Of a DNA stretch of 44,516 bases, positions 42,266-44,516 are shown one piece after another (within the stretch, counting starts at the first letter, position 1; every line of letters starts with the position of its first letter). The translations under genes were made by a program, and so were the position numbers. The stretch is from the NCBI RefSeq assembly GCF_025403375.1, contig NZ_JAMPTM010000023.1:1-44516 (forward strand). Reading direction: 5' to 3'. A model generated the notes under the pieces. That model did no database searches, was not told the DNA's origin, and was given only the letters and a program-made list of their open reading frames with translations. The stretch is from Frankia gtarii. Its GTDB lineage: Bacteria; Actinomycetota; Actinomycetes; Frankiales; Frankiaceae.

Positions 42266-42505
42266 CTAAGTCGCGATTACGGCATGTGCGGATTGATCGT
42301 CAAGTCGGAAGACCACGATCCCGCTGTGTGACCCGGGCGGATAGGTGCGGATGTTCCCGAAGCCACGGCCAAGGGTGAACACCATGCGGTTCTCCTCGAC
42401 CGCAGCCGCGAGTACCTCAGGATCGCAGCGGCCTGTCAGGCCCTCGGCGACACGGTGCCAGCGTCGATTCCGTGCTTGGCAAGCCCGTCGCGTGGTGGTT
42501 CCGGG
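42266..42505 (-). pseudogene. Broken DUF5615 PIN-like toxin gene
   Basis: On the minus strand, from about 42437 to the stop at 42266-42268, one frame reads AEGLTGRCDPEVLAAAVEEN, then FTLGRGFGNIRTYPPGSHSG and IVVFRLDDQS. This is the C-terminal half of the DUF5615 (PIN-like toxin) family, with the D-x-E, L-D-x-DF-like and PPG-S-GI-V-R segments; the usual Asp of LDRDFGN is Gly here (LGRGFGN). The N-terminal part LAKHGIDAGTV is in a neighbouring frame, separated by an indel, and the first 20 or so residues and any antitoxin (often DUF433) are missing. It lies behind a tRNA gene, a common insertion place. Confidence 0.65.
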
Positions 42506-42516
42506 GGTGGGGCAGA

Positions 42517-43434
42517 TCAGTCATCCTCGAGTAGCGCCTGGGCGAGGTAGTCGCCGGGACGGGGCATGGGTGGGACCGCGAACAGGGCGCTGGAGGTGTG
42601 GCGGATGAAGGCGTTCAGCGCGTCAAAGGCGGCCATCGTCTGCTGGATCGGCACGAAGGCCGTCCGCGGATCGGCCTGGTAGGCCGCGAAGAACAGGCCC
42701 GCGTCCCGGGTGCCGGTCGGGTCCAACCCGTCGTCGTAGGAGTAGCTGCGCCGGAACAGGACGGCACCGGCGTTCGCGGGCGGGCTCGACACCCGGACGT
42801 GGGCGTCGGCCGCGATGGCGAATCGGCCGTCGGCTCGGCGGATGTTGATGTCCGGCACGGTGAACGCCGTGCCGCCGGGGCCGGCCGACAGCGGGACTCC
42901 ATCGGACTCCCGCCGGCCGATCACCTCGTCCCGGTCCATCCCGGTGAGTCGGTTCCAGGCGTCGAACAGCATCCGGATGCGACGGAGGACCAGGTAGCTG
43001 CCGTCGCGCATCCACGTGGGCTCACCCGAGGCCCAGACGGCCTGATCGAACTGGGGCGTGCCCGGCTGTAGGTTGGACATCCCGTCGAGCTGCCCCATCA
43101 GGTTGCGGTGTATGTCCGGGGGGTTCGCGGAGTCGGAGTCGGAGCCGGTGGGCTGGAACCCCCGCTGTTCCCAGCGGGCGGCCGCGAACGGCGCGGCGAG
43201 TGCACCCATCCGGGCCGCAGCCGCCAGGGCCGCCGCCGGATCGGTGGCGCACACCTGCACCCCGAGATCCCCGCCGCCGCGGGCCGGGTCGAGCTGGTCG
43301 CCGGACTTCGCCGCAGGGGAGAACATCACCGCCGCGCCGCGCCACCCACCTTCCGCCGCGGCGCCGCCCGGACGGCCGGTGCAGGTGCATGGCCGGGAAT
43401 GCGGCGACGGCCTGCGCTTACCGAGAATCGTCAC
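42517..43434 (-). CDS. DyP-type peroxidase, N-terminally short
   Basis: Protein of 305 residues from GTG 43434, which overlaps the stop of the TAXI gene (GTGA). The DyP haem-peroxidase core is present from GDQLDPARGGGDLGVQVCAT onward: NLMGQLDGMSN has the GxxDG motif with the distal Asp, DAHVRVSSPP has the proximal His, and LFRRSYSYDDG with GLFFAAYQADP closes the fold. Full DyP proteins have about 100-120 more residues with the first half of the ferredoxin-like fold; here these are replaced by about 48 Arg/Cys/Gly-rich residues. It may be a truncated, inactive form. DyP peroxidases oxidise dyes, lignin or haem-like molecules and are often exported. Confidence 0.7.
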   Translation of the reverse strand: MTILGKRRPSPHSRPCTCTGRPGGAAAEGGWRGAAVMFSPAAKSGDQLDPARGGGDLGVQVCATDPAAALAAAARMGALAAPFAAARWEQRGFQPTGSDSDSANPPDIHRNLMGQLDGMSNLQPGTPQFDQAVWASGEPTWMRDGSYLVLRRIRMLFDAWNRLTGMDRDEVIGRRESDGVPLSAGPGGTAFTVPDINIRRADGRFAIAADAHVRVSSPPANAGAVLFRRSYSYDDGLDPTGTRDAGLFFAAYQADPRTAFVPIQQTMAAFDALNAFIRHTSSALFAVPPMPRPGDYLAQALLEDD

Positions 43435-44516
43435 CCGCAGTTGGCGTGGATGTTGAGGCTGTCGTAGTAGCGCTTCGCCTCGGAGGCGAGTGGGACCAGG
43501 CAGTACAGCGAGCTTCTGGGGATGGTCTGCGCGGCGGTCTCGAAGTGCCGGCCGTTCTGGTTCGTTCCCCAGAGGGCCTGCTCGAAGTCGGGCCGATGCT
43601 TGAACAGGTCCTGGGCGATGAAGGCCACCAGATCATGGTCGGCGCTCTGGTTCACGACCAGCCCGTTGGGAACCCCGACGGTCTCGGTTTGCCCGATGCC
43701 GGGATAATCCTGTGCGTCGATGGTAGCCGGCTCGTACACGCTGCCGGAGACGAACCGGTTGCCGAGCCGCTGGCGATAGGCGGCGTCCCAGTTCGCACCC
43801 ATGGGAGCCAGATACCGCGCCAGTGGCAGCAGACGGATCCGCAGCCCGTCCTCGGTGACAGCTCGGAGGATCTGCGGCGTCGGCGCGCCACCTGCCCAGA
43901 GGACCCCGTCGATCTTCCCGTCGTGCAGGTCCGCCAGGCCGCGGTCGAGGTCCGCGGGATCGGTGGCGGGCTGGCAGTTCAGGACATTGTTGAACAGCAC
44001 CTGGCCGACCTGCAGGCTCCCCGAGTTGTTCAGGCCGGTCGAGATCTTCCGGTTGCACAACTGGGTCACGTCGTCGATGCCCGAATCCGCGCGTACGATC
44101 AAATGAAGGATATCGAGCCATACCGGGCCGACGGTGCGCAGTCCGTCGATCGGGTCGTTGCGGAACTGGTTGACCCCGAAGTGTGCGTCTACGGCTCCGT
44201 TCAGCTGGCTGATCGCGATCGCACAGGTTGACCCGCCTGGATCCTGCAGGCGAGCCAGGTTGTCGGCGGTGCCGTTCGTGGCCTCAACGGTTACGTCCGT
44301 GTCCGGGTCACTCGCATGGATTCGCCTTTTCAGTGCGAGGCCGTAGTTGTAGTAGGGCGTGTTCTCCTGCCCGGTGTAGACGGAGACGGTGCGACAGACA
44401 CCGAGCCGCGCCGGGGGCTGCAGGATGTACACAGCACCCGCGGCCAGGGCCGCGACCACCACGGTCGCGGTAGCGATCAGGGCCGCCCGGCGACGCCACC
44501 ACGGGGGGTCTGGCGG
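43431..44516 (-). CDS. TAXI family TRAP-type solute-binding protein, start outside window
   Basis: Partial gene: about 361 residues visible, N-terminus beyond the right edge. A basic WWRRR segment and a membrane helix (AALIATATVVVAALAAGAVYIL) lead into an outer domain of the NMT1/TAXI family: VSVYTGQENTPYYNYGLAL, TVEATNGTADNLARLQ and CAIAISQLNGA are typical of the ligand-binding fold, and WAGGAPTPQILRAV and VGVPNGLVVNQSAD follow. Such proteins deliver organic acids to TRAP transporters; no transporter subunit is visible. It overlaps the DyP-type gene by four bases, so they would be made together. Confidence 0.78.
   Translation of the reverse strand, partial: PPDPPWWRRRAALIATATVVVAALAAGAVYILQPPARLGVCRTVSVYTGQENTPYYNYGLALKRRIHASDPDTDVTVEATNGTADNLARLQDPGGSTCAIAISQLNGAVDAHFGVNQFRNDPIDGLRTVGPVWLDILHLIVRADSGIDDVTQLCNRKISTGLNNSGSLQVGQVLFNNVLNCQPATDPADLDRGLADLHDGKIDGVLWAGGAPTPQILRAVTEDGLRIRLLPLARYLAPMGANWDAAYRQRLGNRFVSGSVYEPATIDAQDYPGIGQTETVGVPNGLVVNQSADHDLVAFIAQDLFKHRPDFEQALWGTNQNGRHFETAAQTIPRSSLYCLVPLASEAKRYYDSLNIHANCG

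Larger units (their letters stand above)
42157..42516. other. Region between tRNA-Ala and the DyP gene
   Basis: About 360 bases. It holds the tRNA terminator (42177-42193), another small hairpin (CCAGC/GCTGG, 42200-42215), a run of ten G followed by ACAA and six C (42218-42237, able to fold back), and then the DUF5615 remnant. Confidence 0.55.

Noticed and set aside
42345-42608. Plus-strand open frame of 87 codons after the tRNA
   Set aside because: It is antisense to the DUF5615 remnant and the DyP end and has no support of its own.

Overview
The window looks like chromosomal DNA of a high-G+C actinomycete. Codon use is strongly G/C-biased, GTG starts are common, and the gene set is typically actinobacterial: DUF5318, DUF6049, a DLW-39 small protein, inositol-phosphate synthase, ergothioneine genes and a mycothiol-isomerase-fold protein. 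The order cca / inositol synthase / PadR / penicillin-binding protein / rpsF-ssb-rpsR-rplI / dnaB is the one I know from the oriC-proximal region of Streptomyces and relatives. A Frankia-like organism is my best guess, but that is inference.

Layout, left to right. (1) 1-9910, minus strand: an anti-sigma factor cut by the window edge, a decayed ECF sigma gene, a membrane pseudokinase, the lipid II flippase MurJ with a very long N-terminal extension, a DUF6049 membrane protein and a Nudix hydrolase. Nudix, DUF6049 and MurJ are chained by ATGA/GTGA overlaps. (2) 10079-16140: CCA-adding enzyme, MFS transporter, inositol-1-phosphate synthase with strong downstream hairpins, PadR regulator with an operator-like double dyad, and DUF5318. 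(3) 16522-24285: class A penicillin-binding protein, two polytopic glycosyltransferases and a small membrane protein. (4) 24532-28249: rpsF-ssb-rpsR-rplI, terminator hairpins, a 680-bp control region with five DnaA boxes and a LexA-type SOS box, then dnaB. (5) 28421-31934: ABM monooxygenase, a collagen-like-repeat membrane protein and ilvD. (6) 31997-36833, minus: egtA-egtB-egtC-egtD for ergothioneine. (7) 37179-44516: NERD protein, DLW-39, ArfB, an unknown small protein, a maleylpyruvate-isomerase-fold protein, an orphan ParA ATPase, tRNA-Ala(UGC), a broken DUF5615 toxin, an N-terminally shortened DyP peroxidase and a TAXI solute-binding protein cut by the window edge.

How it fits together: cell-wall synthesis (MurJ, pseudokinase, PBP, glycosyltransferases), replication (SSB, DnaB, DnaA boxes), translation (S6, S18, L9, CCA enzyme, ArfB, tRNA-Ala without encoded CCA) and low-molecular-weight thiol chemistry (ino1 for mycothiol precursors, egt genes, isomerase).

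The least expected signal is the DnaA-box-like DNA. There are about 16 boxes in five places, and two groups are written into Ser-Thr codons of disordered protein segments. Other notable points are the SOS box before dnaB, the sigma-factor fossil beside an apparently intact anti-sigma gene, and four genes with a TANNNT hexamer 6-7 nt before the start codon, suggesting leaderless transcripts. I found no CRISPR array, no insertion sequence and no clearly new multi-gene system.
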